DNA of 64,000 nt from Proales similis (lineage: Eukaryota; Rotifera; Eurotatoria; Ploima; Proalidae): positions 1,116,001 to 1,180,000 of the forward strand of contig JAGVRJ010000015.1 in NCBI GenBank assembly GCA_019059635.1, in the 5' to 3' direction. The notes below the pieces were generated by a model, which was given only the letters and a program-made list of their open reading frames with translations, was not told the origin of the DNA and did not search any database. Position 1 is the stretch's first letter. Every line of letters begins with the position of its first letter. Shown piece after piece: positions 33,701-47,228 of this stretch. A program made the translations under genes and the position numbers.

Positions 33701-36700
33701 AACAACTCGGACTTGGTCAATTTCCAAGACAACCAGATCATTCTCGACCTCTTCTTGGAAGTAATTGCTCAGCACGACGGCCACTGGTGTTCTCTTTGAA
33801 TAAAGCTTTTTCTTTCGAAACAGCGAATGGGCATTTTCGCGCTCTTGGACGAAGAGAGTCGATTTCCGACAGCAACCGACGAGTCGCTCGCAATCAAACT
33901 CCATCAAACGCTCACCCAGAACTACTCGAATGTTTACATTGCGCCCAAGAACGTGGGCACTTCGTTTGCCATCCTCCATTACGCCGGAAAGGTAGAATCT
34001 TACTCTCAACTGCCTTCCAACCTTAACTCTTAACTTCTCACTTTCTCTAGGTGGTCTACAGCATCGACGGATTTCTGGAGAAAAACCGTGACTTCTTGCC
34101 CAACAATCTCTTCTACGCTGCCAGGAGTAAGCAAACGATAAAATGGCCAATCTGGCCTTTGGTTTAAAAATCTTAAATTTCTGCTCAACTAAACAGACAG
34201 CACCAATCTGGTTGTTCAAGAGCTGTTCCAATGCAAACTAACGCGGCAGGGCACAATTGCACCATCAGATCGCCAATCGAGGTTGAGAAAGTCGATGGCA
34301 AGCCTTTCAACAGACGACTCGCTCAGTGATGGTTCACCCACCACTTCGCATGTGTCGTTCATGCTCGCGTCCAGCTCGCAGAATCGACTCAGTTCATCCA
34401 AAGTTCGAATTGTGGCCACTGCTTCTCACACATCGTTCGGCTCTGGCTCGTTTGCTAAAATGGGACGCGCTGGTAAGCATTGATTGCAAAATGATCGAGT
34501 AAATCGCTTTTCGTTTTGACCAGCTCTCCAATAAGCAGAAGGACAGTCGTCAAGCAATCAAGTGTCCACTGACAAGGCGCTGCCGCTCACAGTCGCATGT
34601 CACTTTAAAAACTCTCTGCACGAGCTCATAGAGAAAATCAACAAATGCAAAGTCTACTTCATTCGGTGCATAAAACCGAATCCCAACCAGGAGAACGTGT
34701 TCCTCAACGAGTTTGTCATCAAACAGCTGCGCTACTGCAGTCTCATGCACGTGTGTAAGATCCGAAAATGCGGCTATCCGTATCGCATTCGTTTCGATGA
34801 GTTTCTCAAATGGTAAGACTGCCTCGTCGAGAACTGCCCTCCCCCTCCCAAGCACTCGACCGCTCGGGCTATTCTTTTCGTCACTTTCTAAAACGCATTG
34901 TTAAGGTACGAGAGCGTGGAGATATGTCGACTCAAATTGAACGATAGTCAACATCTGACTCAGCTCGAACGCTGCCTCACATGTCTCGAGCTGGCCCAAA
35001 TAACCGACTTTAAGGTTTTCTTAATTATTCGAGACGCTGCTTGTGCCACTCGCTTAATCTTCGCTTCTAGGTCGGCCGCACCAAACTCTTCCTTCGCTAC
35101 TGGCACATTGATACTCTAAACTCGCTGGCCAAAAAACTCGACAATCAAGTCCTCGTTGCGCAGAAAGGTAATTCGCAGTCTTCTCTCTTTTGACGAGGCC
35201 GCCTCGCCCGATCCTGCTCGCTCATCAGTGTCCTCATCCCCATCATCATCATCATCATCATCACCGCCTCTGTCGGTCTCGGCCTTTTTTGCCCTCTACG
35301 ACCCATCCTGACCCAAATTCTTCTCTTTTCACCTCCATTCTATTTTTGGCTCATTCTCGTTCGTTTTTAATTACCGTTCGCTCGTTTAGTTTATGATTTA
35401 TCCGCAATGGATATATAATTATTAAAATTCTGATTTACAATTTTAGTTGCTCGTGGCTGGCTAGCTAGAAATAGACTCAAACGACGCCAAGAGCAAGAGT
35501 TGCATCATTTTCACGATCAAATCGCAGCCAAGTCAAACAACATCATGGACAAGCTCAATCTGCATCAAAAGTTCAAGCTTTTACGCGAACGACTTCATAG
35601 CGAGGGACGCAGTTTTGGCTCGGACGATGACAATCAACTAATCGACCACAGGCAGCCAGCGTAAGCGCCTTCTGAGTCTCGCAACGCTCTTTTCTAAATC
35701 GCTTCAAGCAGGCCGGACATGAACGAAATTAACATGACGCTGGAAGAGTTCGACTCAATGCTGCAGGAATTCGATGTTGATAACTCTCAGCGTGAAAAGT
35801 ACCTGAGTGAGCACTACCGCATTGAGACGAGCAAGTTGACTCCGGCCACAGTCTACCAGCTCGTGAATAACAAGGCCAAAGCGATTGATAGCACATTGAA
35901 GAAGAAGAATGCGCTTGTGGCGTTCGAGTTCAAGAGCTTGCTTGATCGCGTAGTGCCAACCAAGATTGAGACAAACATGAGAGGCGAAGAGCGAGCCAAT
36001 GAGCCTACCCTGCCTTCGCCGCCGTTCATCTACAGCGACCATGCCCAGCCGCGGGATATTCACAACAGCTCGCCGTCAATTTGCTCTTCCTCATCGTCGT
36101 CCTCGCCCAAAAATATTTCCTCTGCCTCGTCGGCATCGTGCTCCTCAAATAGACGGGTGAACAACTACGCCGAGTCAGAGCGACGAGAACGGGCCATTTC
36201 GCCCTCGCAAATCGTCAGGCCGAAGCACCATCAACAAGCGCAGCCTCAGCAACATCCGTCGCATATGGCTCGTCCCGCCATGCAGCCAATAGAAGAAAGA
36301 CGCATCGAATACGATCTCTCTTCAAACTCGCAATGCATTCAGGCGGCGAACAAACGCAAGTCAGAGCACGAGCCGTTTGATGCCAACGAGCACCTTGTGA
36401 ATCCAAACGCCAGACGAGCCGATCAACAGTCAAACGTCAATTCCAACAGCAGGAGCGGTGTGCAAGAACAAATTAGAAAGCAGGTTAGTGTTCCAATCAC
36501 AAGCGGTGTAATTTAAGTCCTGGTGGAGCTAAACTCGTCTGTTTGTTCAAGAGCGAGCTGTCACAAAAAGTCGAGGATTCGAAGCGCATCATTCCCGAGT
36601 GGAAGCGCAACCTTCTCAAGCAAAAGGAAATGAAAAAATCGCATGCACCCTCGGCGCAGCCGTTGAATCAAGTGCCAGAGACGCCCGAACTTATGAAGCA

Positions 36701-36740
36701 CAACATATTTGTCAAAAAAGGCCTCGCTACTCATCTATGA
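30796..36740 (+). CDS. unconventional myosin, class III/XVI-like
   Basis: Seventeen exons (30796-31229, 31884-32368, 32426-32529, 32590-32704, 32764-33020, 33079-33410, 33470-33542, 33602-33760, 33824-33991, 34051-34126, 34197-34472, 34539-34812, 34906-35014, 35071-35167, 35447-35660, 35712-36483, 36552-36740) join in frame to about 1377 residues. Residues 1-214 are low-complexity (His/Gln/Asn-rich), with neither kinase nor ankyrin repeats. The motor spans about 215-960: P-loop GESGSGKTE (307-315), switch I NDNSSRFGKY (357-366), switch II DIFGFENF (from 586), and CIKPN in the actin-binding region. Loop 2 (about 735-830) is long and serine-rich. One IQ-like segment (VARGWLARNRLKRRQ, 987-1001) should bind a light chain. 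The tail has Ser- and Gln-rich stretches and ends with IIPEWKRNLLKQKE, a short basic motif that might bind actin or a partner. IYTYIGDILIAMNPLKALPIY is closest in my memory to classes III and XVI; the class needs a tree. The start is the first ATG of the frame. Confidence 0.85.
35241..35263. repeat. (CAT)n microsatellite in a myosin intron
   Basis: About 7.5 CAT units inside the 279-base intron just before the IQ-coding exon. This intron is four to five times longer than most others in the gene. Confidence 0.85.
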
Positions 36741-36964
36741 ATGGGCAGTTTTTCATCTAATTGCGCACAACTCGGTGATGCAGCAAGTGGCAATTTGCAC
36801 GTGAGTCTGCCGATTTGCCATCGAATTTTGTAAAAACAAAAAACAAAACATTCATCAAAAATAACCGAATTCATCAACAAGCCCATTTTTTCCAATTTTA
36901 TTTCCAAAATTTCAAAAGAAAAAGAGAACAGAAAATGGATGAGAATGTCTTTTGCAGAGTTTGA

Positions 36965-36970
36965 AATAAA
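36965..36970 (+). terminator. poly(A) signal of the myosin gene
   Basis: AATAAA followed by an A-rich run, 225 bases after the stop codon at 36738-36740. Confidence 0.5.
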
Positions 36971-39900
36971 AAAAATCCATTTTTTAATTGATTCGTCGAC
37001 ACTGGAATAGATGCGAAAGAAAAGATGGGTCTATGGCGTGAGCGGACTAAACTGAAACTTGACTTTATGGAGCGGCATGTGAATGCGCAGTGCAGACTAC
37101 AGCTGCCCTTTTGAATTTTTCTTAGAGGCACAAATGGGCACATTAGAGAGTTGGGCAAAGAGGCCGAGCGCCAGAGAGGGAAAGCGTCAAAGCCATTATT
37201 GAATAAATGTCGCTTCGAATTGACCGAGCTGACCAACGCGAGATATGCACTGAGAGCAGATTTTTGAAGGGTTAATGGCTGAGGCATTCTCGTCCCAAAA
37301 TAATTTCTATTTGCTCGAATTGTCTGGCAGCGCGTAACTGACAGGCCAATTTGAGCATCACAATAGAACGCGCGTGTAACATTCTGCAAAAGCAAAGGGA
37401 GAAAAGGAGAAGAAGGGCAAAAAAAAAAAGGCAGAGAAGCAGAAGGAGGGACGTTTGTGCCTCGCAGGATTTTGATCCATCAAATCCGATTTGTGTTCGA
37501 GCTGCTTGTTTATTTGCTCTTCTGCGTTTTGATTTCGTCATCTTCTCATTAATGCCCGCTGCATCTAATCAAGACGGCTCGCATGCGCCTTAAAGCGGCA
37601 CGATGCGATGATCTCATCGTCCTGCATCTGTAGATTCACTCAAGCTGGAAGAATGAGCAAAGGAAGAGGCCCGATCTGTGCAGCAACCACTATCATCACT
37701 ACTCGCCTCCCTTCTATTCTCAAAGAGGTCAGCCGCACCGCTTGCATCATCTAAACTCGAATTCTCTAATCCGATTTGTTCTTGTGCTGGGCAATGCGCA
37801 CGCACTCAGCCGTCGAGATTCTATTAAAAATGCCTCGTCTCTCTTTTTCGCTCTAGTCCCACTCGGCCAAGAGAAACAGATCGAGTTAGCAAGCGGCAGT
37901 CTCATGATTAGCCTCTTTACTGCTTTCAATACAACCAGGATCTGTACACACACACACAGACCGTCATAGTCCATTTGTCTTCGAAGGCTTCGGGTGAATC
38001 TCTTCGATTCGTATTTTGCATTCAATCGTTTCGTCTATGGGCAGTGCTTAGCTCGTTGATTTGCTTATTTTTATTCGCTTGTGGTCTGATATCATCCCAT
38101 TCATTTCTTAGGCCCGCAAGGTACTCATTTATTGTACAAATTGTCTACAAAGGTTCGGCAGGCAAAGACACAGCCAGACGACTAGTCTGAGCGAGCTCGC
38201 TGACCGATATTCGAGCGGGGACCGACAGAACGGGCAGAGAGAGAGAGAGAGCGGGAGCAAATAGAGGAAAGGCAAAAGACGGGCTTTGTTTTGGACGTCT
38301 ACACCGGCTAACAAGCCGCCTGCCTCACTGCTGTCTGCTCTCCTCTCTAACCAAACGCGGCACCGCCGACTATTGACCGTACGTCCGTCGACAATGTTTA
38401 TTTAATTGGATCGGCGACGAGATTTATTCGCCTTTTGCGAGCGCCGTCTATTTATCGTCTCGAGCTGAGCTGATTACCTGTTCCACTAATAATAATAATA
38501 ACAGCAGTAAAATAATAATAGCGGCAATAACGCCAGTGTCCGTTGAGCGAGCTCTCAGACGGAAGCTTCGTCAATTTTTGAATATATGAAGTGCCAGGAC
38601 GCCTACGTTCGCTTTTCGCCGCTTTTTTTATTAAATATATTCAGCGTTTATCGGCCTGGATGAATTCCACTTGTTGAAGCTCAAAATCGTAAACAAACGC
38701 CGCGCAAACAACCATGATGAAGAGAAGCACTTGAAAACTGAATTTTCTATTAGCTCGATTTCTATCTGCAATATCAAATTCGACGCTAAATTCTGCCGGC
38801 TCTTTTCGAGCCTAACCTCCTTTTCCTGGCGCGCTGACTAATCGCATCGCCTGGTCGCTTAAGGTGATCAATCATCAGGCTCAACGCTTCGATTCTTTCA
38901 ATCATGTTCTCTTTCTCATTTCGGTTTCATCTATTCGTGTTCGTATTAATCAGCTGCAGTCTGATTAGTCCGGCCGCGTGTCAGGAACAGATTAGCATTT
39001 AGAGAGCGCCTCAAACCAATTCAAAGCGAAGCCAAAAGCATGGAGGAGCAGAGAGACGCGAGGATCCAGTGAAGGAAGAGGGAAAAGGTTCACACACATG
39101 CTGCATGTGAGTTAACACAGAGAGAGAGAGAGAGAGAAAGAGAGAGCTGCAATTTAGATTAATTGTCCGTCTCGCGCCTTGCCACATTAGGCTGTTGGGC
39201 GTGAGGAGCAAGGGGTTCGATTTAACCGGCCTCTTCCGTTCGAGCGACTTGTTTCAGGGCTTGACGAAGCGCGCACGGTTCCGTTGGGTGCCATGAAGCG
39301 GAAAACAAACGAGCCGGTGTCGAAATAAACGACGTCTGATGCACTCGGGTGTGGCCAGTGTCTGCGGCAAGGTCGATCGCGTGAGAAAGCCATTCGGTTA
39401 GAGTTTTGTTGGTCTCTAACCTCTCGAGGGCAATCGTCTACGCTGCGTTCTTTGTCTCGCTACTCGCACATTCATGGCCCAGTTAAACTCGGCCTTCAAG
39501 CGCTTGCCTTTAAACAATCGAGTTTCTATTCTTTCTCGCCACTCACTTCACATTCAATTCGAATTTTCTATTCTCTTCATCAACTCGCCAATTCTGTCTT
39601 TTATGGCGCTCATTTCGAATTCGTTCTCATTCTCTATTTCTATTTTCCTTTTTTCCATGCTGCTGTTCCGCTAATTAAAAAGTCAGCCGAATAGTCGGAC
39701 ATTCGAGAATCAGCATCGTTTGTGCTCAGCTTTCATTGCTGTTTGCCGCACTGTTCTATATTTACTCAAACACGCTAATTTCAAGAGTCGAATTTCGTTG
39801 CCGCCACCGCCACTGCTGCCATCACCTTGCCCACACCCGGCCAACGCAAGTCAGATACGGTCAAACGCAGAATTGACTCGTTAGCGTCTATTTACCTATT

Positions 39901-42900
39901 CGACGAGCAAATTCGAATCAGAGCTGTGTGTATACATGCTCACCGACATGCGCACTCACCTCTCGTCTCCTGTCGATTTCTTGACTGGCTGCTCATGACA
40001 CACATTCGCTTCAGAGCAACAGCTAGAGAGAGAGAGCGAACGAGTGAGAGGCTCGTCACGTCCTGCAAGCTCATAACCAAACCGCTGCTCTTAATTAATT
40101 TGCTCGGTCGCTCTCTGTTTGTCTACTTAAACGAGAATTCGAAACGAAGGAAATGGTGCGGCCAACTTGCCTGCTTCACTTGTTCACTAGAACAAATTTC
40201 TAGCCAAAGCCCTGATGCCACAGCTAAGCGGCCTTAATTTACAACGATCGGGCCCAGTTTTTGTTTTCACTTTCACTCCCTCTTTTTCCCTTTCTATTTT
40301 TATTCGCTTTGTATTTTTGTTGTTGTTTTTTTCTTCACTTGCATTTTGCACTCAAGCTGGCTCGCGTTCGTTGAGCTCACTTCTTTTTTACTAGGTTAGT
40401 CTTGTTTTCTTTTATTTCAAAATCAGCCTGCAGCTCTTCTTGTGCCACGAGTATTCAATAATATTCGATTTGCGAGTGAGTGTGTGTGTGATTGCCAATT
40501 TCAAGTGGCCTCGTTTGTTGTTTTCTCACTGCAGCGTGTCTTACCATTCTGGGTACAAGCGCTGCTCTTTACTTTCATTAGAAGTAGAAACCCACGAGTC
40601 TATTTCCAGTGGTTAATCATGGCCCGGCCCGTCCCCTTTTCCCCCAAAGCCTAAGGGCCGGTCAGAGCGAGCCTCAAATACGCAACTCGATTGAGCGGAA
40701 AAAACGTGTGCACATGCAAGGATGCCTATTTGTTCCGAAGTGGCTTGACCACCACTTGTACACTCGCGCTTGAGGAAGCTGTTTGCAGTCGCTCGCGCTT
40801 GTCTATGTTTATACTACTTGAGCATGAGCCCGCGCCGATTGACCTAAACTTGCAAGCGCATTCAGCCTGATCAAGGGCTCTAAACGCAGCTAGACTCTCT
40901 CTCTCTCTGTGCCCTCTCCTAAACAGCTTAGACGCGTTAATTTTGGTCAATAGAGACCTCATTCACCTCATCGCCAGTCTGGACTGACTACTAAGAACAA
41001 GTCTACGTGTTTACTCTAAATCGCAATTTATTTTTAATTAAAAATTAGACCGAGTTAGAGCGGAGCAAAATGGAGAGCGTGGATGGGAAATGAGAGAAAA
41101 CGGAGGCGATGGAAGTGAGGATGGGCGAGCGGCAAGAACTTTTGTTGCTAAGCCCCTGTTTGATTAAACTGCATTTATCTAGCAGCCGACGGTCGAGCAT
41201 GCTTGATCCGCGCATGACTATTGTGCTTTGTTTGATTTGGCTTGAATAGCAGCGGAGTGGTAGGCAGCGGCCAGTTATCGAGTCAACTCATTAAGAACAC
41301 CGCAACAGCGGTGCCACGGCTAATGCGGCACTAGAGCGCAGCCAGCAAAAAGCAATCGGCCAACTTTTCGTTATATAATCTAATTAGAGCGCGTTTCAAC
41401 TTGTTATCTGGCCGGCGACCAGCATTAGCTCATTTTCTCTCCTTTCTCTCTTTTTGGCGTTCTTGCTCCGACTCGTTATTCGTTTTGTTAACTGCGTTCA
41501 TTAACGGCATTTTAAAGGCAAACTCTTGCCTCAACTGCGATACTCGTTAAATTGGGCGGTATCCGTCAAGAGTTTACTCTCAGCGTGAAATGGTCGCAAC
41601 TTTGCCTAAATGGCACAAATAAAAACAAAAAGAGTAGAGGAGAGTTGAAAGAGCATTGGGTTCATCTCTCGCATCACCCGCATCGCCATCGCTACCCAAC
41701 ACACGCGATTATCATCGGGCTCTTTCGACCCCGATCTGCGGCCAGCTCTGAAGCACTAGCCGACCTCATATACTGGCCACCACATGGAAGCAGGATGCGC
41801 TCTGACATTCGAACATTGAGTATTTGAGCATGTTTACAAGTCGAGTCAGATTTCGACCTTGGCTTGTGTTTACCCAGAGATAATCGAGTTTCGCATATGC
41901 GGGCCGCATTTAAACGCAGCGGTTGATCGCTCAATTTCCGTTCGTGGGGCCGACGCTATTGCTCGTCGCTATTCGTCAATTGATCGCGCCTTTAGACTGC
42001 TCCCTGCATCGATCGGTCAGTGTGAGTCAAGGCAAGTAAACAATCGAACAGTTTCAATTTATGAAGGATTAGCTGTGTGAGACCGGTTGGTTAATCCATG
42101 CACTTTAAACGGCTCGTCTCCTCGCCAACGCAATCAAAACCGCTCTAGGCGGCTCACTTTCTTTCTTTCTACTTTCAAGTCGCTTCGACTACCGCCTGCC
42201 TCCTATGTTGACCGGTGAATGTACACTTCATATGTTATCATCATCATCATACGACAAATATTTAAAATTACCTCCTAATATATCGGCACCGGCAAATATT
42301 TACGAGCGACAGCGCCCTCCCCCCTTCTAGCGACTTGGCGTTAGGCCGCCCAGAGCTAGCACTCGATTTTTGGCCGCAAATGCTTCGACCCGGCTCGCAG
42401 GCGCATTTCACACCTGAGCGCGCCCGACCGCATGCAAATGGCCACAAGTGCCGTGATTCTAATTAAATAAGGCGTTATTAATCGAGTCAACCTATTTTGT
42501 TTGGCTGGGTTCTAATGGCCTGATTAGGCCGGTCCGTTTGCCTCTTTTTTTTCTCTCAACTCTCCTCCCTTTTGATTGCATTCTCCGTCTCTCTCTCTCT
42601 CTTTCTGACTCTTTTCTTCTTTAACCCGTTAACTCTCTCGTGTCTATTCGCCAGTCTGAGTCTTGTGTGCTCTTAATCTTGAGAAATTTCTCGGACCTGA
42701 ACGGCATGATGAGGGCAGAGCGGCAGTGGTGCCATCGCAACAGAGTGCAAATCTCTTCAAAACCAAATGAGGAGACGACCAAAATGACGAATGAGCAAAT
42801 TGAATCACAAGCGGCTTTTATGTTCAAGAGAGAGAGAGAGAGAAATAAAAAGAGCGAATGAATTGAAGCGATGGACGGCAAGCAGACCGTTGGAGCTGAA

Positions 42901-45900
42901 TGGCGCTAAGTGAGTTATTTGTCCGCTTGTTGTTCTCGTTGATTTTATTCGGCCTATCAAGCCCAAGCACACGTTTCGTTCAAATCAAGCAAACACTCAT
43001 CAGCAGACGACGACGCCCATGCTAGTCGTTCTCAATTAAAATTCCGATTGCATTAAAAATTAAATTGCGTTAATGAAACGTAATTAGCGCCACCGACACC
43101 ATAAACACAATCAGTAGAACGGCCGTTTACAGCCATCGATATCGGTCACCTGAATTTGTTTTATTTCACGTGAATCGTTGATTGCATTCGAACAAATAAG
43201 AAGCGAGAAAACGACGGCCACTGAGAGTGTGCAGGAGTGAGAGAGCTTGAGCATAAGGGAAAAGGGCCGATTCGTAGGATTGTACAAACCGGATTTGGGT
43301 AGATCATCGCCTTTTGAAAAGAAATGCATTTGAGCGCCTATAGGGCGAATATTTCTCTGCGGCCAAATATCGTGCCGGTCATTTAAAACGGCGGCAGCCT
43401 CTTTAACTGCGCATCCAGTTGCGTACTATTCATCAACATGGTCAATTCGAGCGAGAATTAAGCAGAGAGCTTGCGCTAAGAGCGAGAATGAGTGAAAGCC
43501 AAAGAGAAAGGGAGAGAGCTCACTAAGAGGCCAGCGTCGAGAATTTTTATTCCAAGCCTAAATACACATTTTCTCGTAATCGCCATCAATCTGAATGCAA
43601 CAGCCGCTCACCACTGTCGAGCGCCTTTGTTTTTGTTGCTGCTGTTTGCTCGATCGCTCGCTTGACAACTTGGGCGATTTAAGGCGATTAAATGGTCTGC
43701 AATTAATCTGAACTGCTCCATTTGAGCGAGCGTCTGGCCGCCGCCATCTCAATCGCCACCGCCGCCGCCGCCGTTTACCCACTCGATTCTTGTTTCTTAT
43801 TTATTCAATTACACGAATACACACTCACGCGCGGGCGGGCGCGAGCGCAGTCGGCCTAGATGGCGATGATGCGCTGTTCAGAATCTGGAGCGACTAAACT
43901 CTATTTGGGCCCGGATTATTGATCGCCAAGCTCACAACAACATCAGAATAACTTTCAAGTTCTCTTGTGTCGCTTCTAATTCGCATTTTTATTGTCAGGC
44001 CAGCACTGGCTTTAAACACAGCGGCGACAGCAATAACACTGGTGTCGATAGCGAATGTAACTGTTCGGGCCTCGATTGCAATTCTCTGACTCAGAGACGT
44101 GATTGTAGGGCATCATCATCGAGTCAGCGACCGGCGCGGCTAGTCCAGGCCAGAGTGAAAGAGGCCGCCAGCCAGTTGAGCAAGCACGCAGGCTGCCATT
44201 TGAGCAGGCAACTACTCGGTGGTCATCTAAAAAGAACAACTTACGACAACCGTTTGCCTATCAGACAAGCGCGACTCGGGCAAGAAGGCTGGGGATAAAG
44301 CTAAGGGCAAATATTTGCGTTTATGATCTGATTGTAATGCGAAACGGAGGTCAACCAGCTTGTTGGCTCGTATTGAAGAGAGAGAGAGAGAGCGAATGAG
44401 AAAAAGAGCTCTTGAATGGGCCCTGTTTGAAGCTCGGCGCCTAGTCTAACGCCTTTAGATTTGAGTCAAGAGTTACTCAAGCTCCAATTCGATTAGCCAA
44501 GTTTCCTTCATCACTGCAGCTTCGTTCCGCTCTCATCTCATCCGAAATTGATGAATAAATAAGGCCGCCGCAGCCGCCGTTGCAGACGCCGCCTTTACTG
44601 CCAGTCCCAGTGGCAGCATCAGCAGCACCATCGCCGCTTCTACACTCTCGTTCAAATGAATTGCTCGCATCCTTTGCCCGAGTTGTTTGCTCAACAGCAC
44701 AGATAATCATAATCGTCGGTCAGGCCGCAGTCGACGAGTTAGATTGAATGCGCGCATGATTGAAAGGGCCTTAGATCATCGTACGGCCTACACACGAGCA
44801 CTTTAAATATTTGGTCTTGTTTTGGGTCCGCATTACGTTCTAATTCGCCCCGCGCGGCTCTCATCCTCAAACTTCTCTCATCTTCGGTTTTCATTTATTT
44901 TGGTATCATTGGCTCAAGTTGCGTGAGCCTGGACCTTCCGCGGCCCGTTGCCTGCCTGCCTGCTGGCCGGCCGTCGGCCTATCTGCCTGCTATCCAGCCA
45001 AGCCCTCATCCGCCCTCCTAAACCGAAACCGACCAACAACCAAACTCATTCTCTCCGCCCCAGAGGACTCGTGCACCAACTTTTCTTGCCGCTCGGATTT
45101 CCCTACCAAAACAATTTCCACGCCTATCATTTTGTTTGTCATTACGAGCGTCGAGGGACCGTTGTTTGACCGTTTGCTCTTTTTGATTCTAATTTACGCT
45201 CGCCTGAGTTATCCTCTCATTTCATCTCTTCTCTTTCCATCTCATTCGCCCTTACTTGACTGGCTTCATGGGCTCGCTCTGAGCTATGTGCGCTTCATTG
45301 CGCTTGCCCGTTTTTTTTTTTTATTTTTACTCGCTTGAACGCCTTGGTGTTATCACCGGCACCCAGCCACTTCACCTAATCTGCTCCTCTTCGTTTTATT
45401 GGATTTTATTCACGCTTCAGTCAAGCGGCAGCCAATTCCCTTCAGCTTGCGTGAATCAAGCTCGAATCGGCTGCCCAATCGAAGGCCTTCTCTATTCCCA
45501 CTCTTACATAACAACACATGCATAGAGGCACGCTCTCAATCACCTCTGGCTAGCAATTCAGCGCATTCTCGTTCTTGCTTAAATCCGCTTATTATCGTTA
45601 GAACAACAACGCCGACTGTGCTCAGGCAAGGGACGATCGTGCGAGTGTCCGCTGCAAAGACTAGTCAGCTCCTACTCAATTTTAAGCAACCAGCAGTAGC
45701 TAAGCAGGCAAACGAGCAAGCAGTCAGTCAGACACCGCCGAAGCAATCTATTCAATGATTGATTTGTGCGTCTTAAGGAGCATCAGTTTAAGCAGCGGTG
45801 CGCGTATTAGAGTAAAGAGTAGTATGGGCAACAGCCTGGTTGTACAATCGGCTTAGGCATGGAGGAATTAGTTATAGACACAGAGAGAGAGAGCCAAAGA

Positions 45901-47228
45901 AGGAGAGAGAGAGAGAGAGGGGAGGGGAGAATAGAAGGGACGGTCTAAACGGCCGTCCGACCTCTGTTCGAAACTCTTGCTCAATTAGAGCGATCATTTT
46001 TCATCATCTCTTTTCTCATTCTGTTTTGAGATGCATATCAATGCTCGTTGCTTGCTCTCTTTTTACGATGATCACTGCAGCGGCGATCGACGCTTTTTTT
46101 TTTCTATTAATCGAAACGAGCGTGTAATTGGTTTGAGTTGAGAATTACGAAATCGGAGATTAATAACTGATGCGGCTAGGAGGGGACTATTAGTGATGGT
46201 GCTGTTTGTTGTAGTGAGAGCGCAAGTCGAAGCAGCGATCAAGCGTCCTCGCCTGTAATCCTTTGGATTCATTAGACTGAGGCTTCGAGAGTTAGAGCCG
46301 AATGCCGCGTGCACCCCACTGGCTCTTCCGGCTCTAATTTGCTTTCTGCATCATTCAAAAGGCCATTCAGATCTTTTATTCTTGCCTGGCCTCTATTTGT
46401 GTCTCCTTTATTTGTTTACGGCGCATTGCGTTGCATTCTAATTTCGAATTTTGTAAACACGAACCGATTCGCCCGATCGACCTAACAAGCGATCGAGCCA
46501 CTAATCGATTGGCCAGTTGCCTGTTGGTTCAACTGACCGTTTAGAGATACGCCGCGCATTTTCCAAAATGTTTCGTTTAGGCTTCTATTACAATGCACAC
46601 AAACTGGCTTAGTTACTCGCCCTCGCACTACCTCAGTCAAACAGATGCGTGAACACACAGCCAGGCACAGACTGCGCTTCTATCCTCGTCAATTGAATCA
46701 AAAAATAATTCAAACAATAAACAAATAAAATAATATATACAGAGAGCGAAAGAATGAGAAAAAAAAGGCTCGGAAGGCCTCTCGGTTAAATGAAGTTGAT
46801 TAGACCTGGAGGCTTGTGCCTGTTTCTAAATCGTGCGCGTGTGTGTGTGTGTGTGTATGTTTGTGAGCAAGCAACAGAGTTTGTATTTGTATGCGCGTGT
46901 TTGAATTGGATTGAATTTCTTTATCGATCAATTTCATAATGATCATCCGCAACCTGCCGCTTTGGCCGGCCCCCTACTGGCCCGTGCCATTTTCACAATT
47001 ACCGCCTTAACCGTCGGTCATCTCCAATTGCGTCCACCAGTCCCTCTCATTCCGTTCTTCTTGCCTAATTCAATGGGCGCATTTATCTTTGCCTATCAGT
47101 TCAGTTCAATCGCTAAACGAGTTAGATCCTACTTGCTCCTCTTGCTCCCCTTTGATTCTTTTCATTTATCTCTTTCGTTTATTAAAACCTTCGTGAAACA
47201 ATCAACTTCGAATATATTTAGATCGAAC
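36971..47228. other. gene-poor region upstream of the nephrin-like gene
   Basis: About 10.3 kb without a recognisable gene, the longest such stretch in the window. It holds repeated GA/CT tracts (near 38235-38251, 39119-39137, 42829-42842, 44376-44393, 45905-45919), a GT tract at 46842-46856, ATA/TAA runs near 38490 and many short AT-rich patches. Open frames up to 165 codons exist (36898-37395 on the minus strand) but none shows a motif, signal peptide with structure, or splice-linked homologous exons. It probably contains regulatory DNA and 5' untranslated exons of the nephrin-like gene, and could hold non-coding RNA genes I cannot see. I found no tRNA-like cloverleaf or familiar microRNA seed by eye. 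Confidence 0.45.
46842..46856. repeat. (GT)n tract
   Basis: Seven to eight GT units in an AT-rich setting, about 370 bases upstream of the nephrin-like start codon. Confidence 0.8.

Noticed and set aside
36898-37395. Minus-strand open frame of 165 codons past the myosin gene
   Set aside because: Long for chance, and it starts with ATG, but composition is scattered and no domain or signal peptide is seen; it also overlaps the probable 3' end of the myosin transcript.
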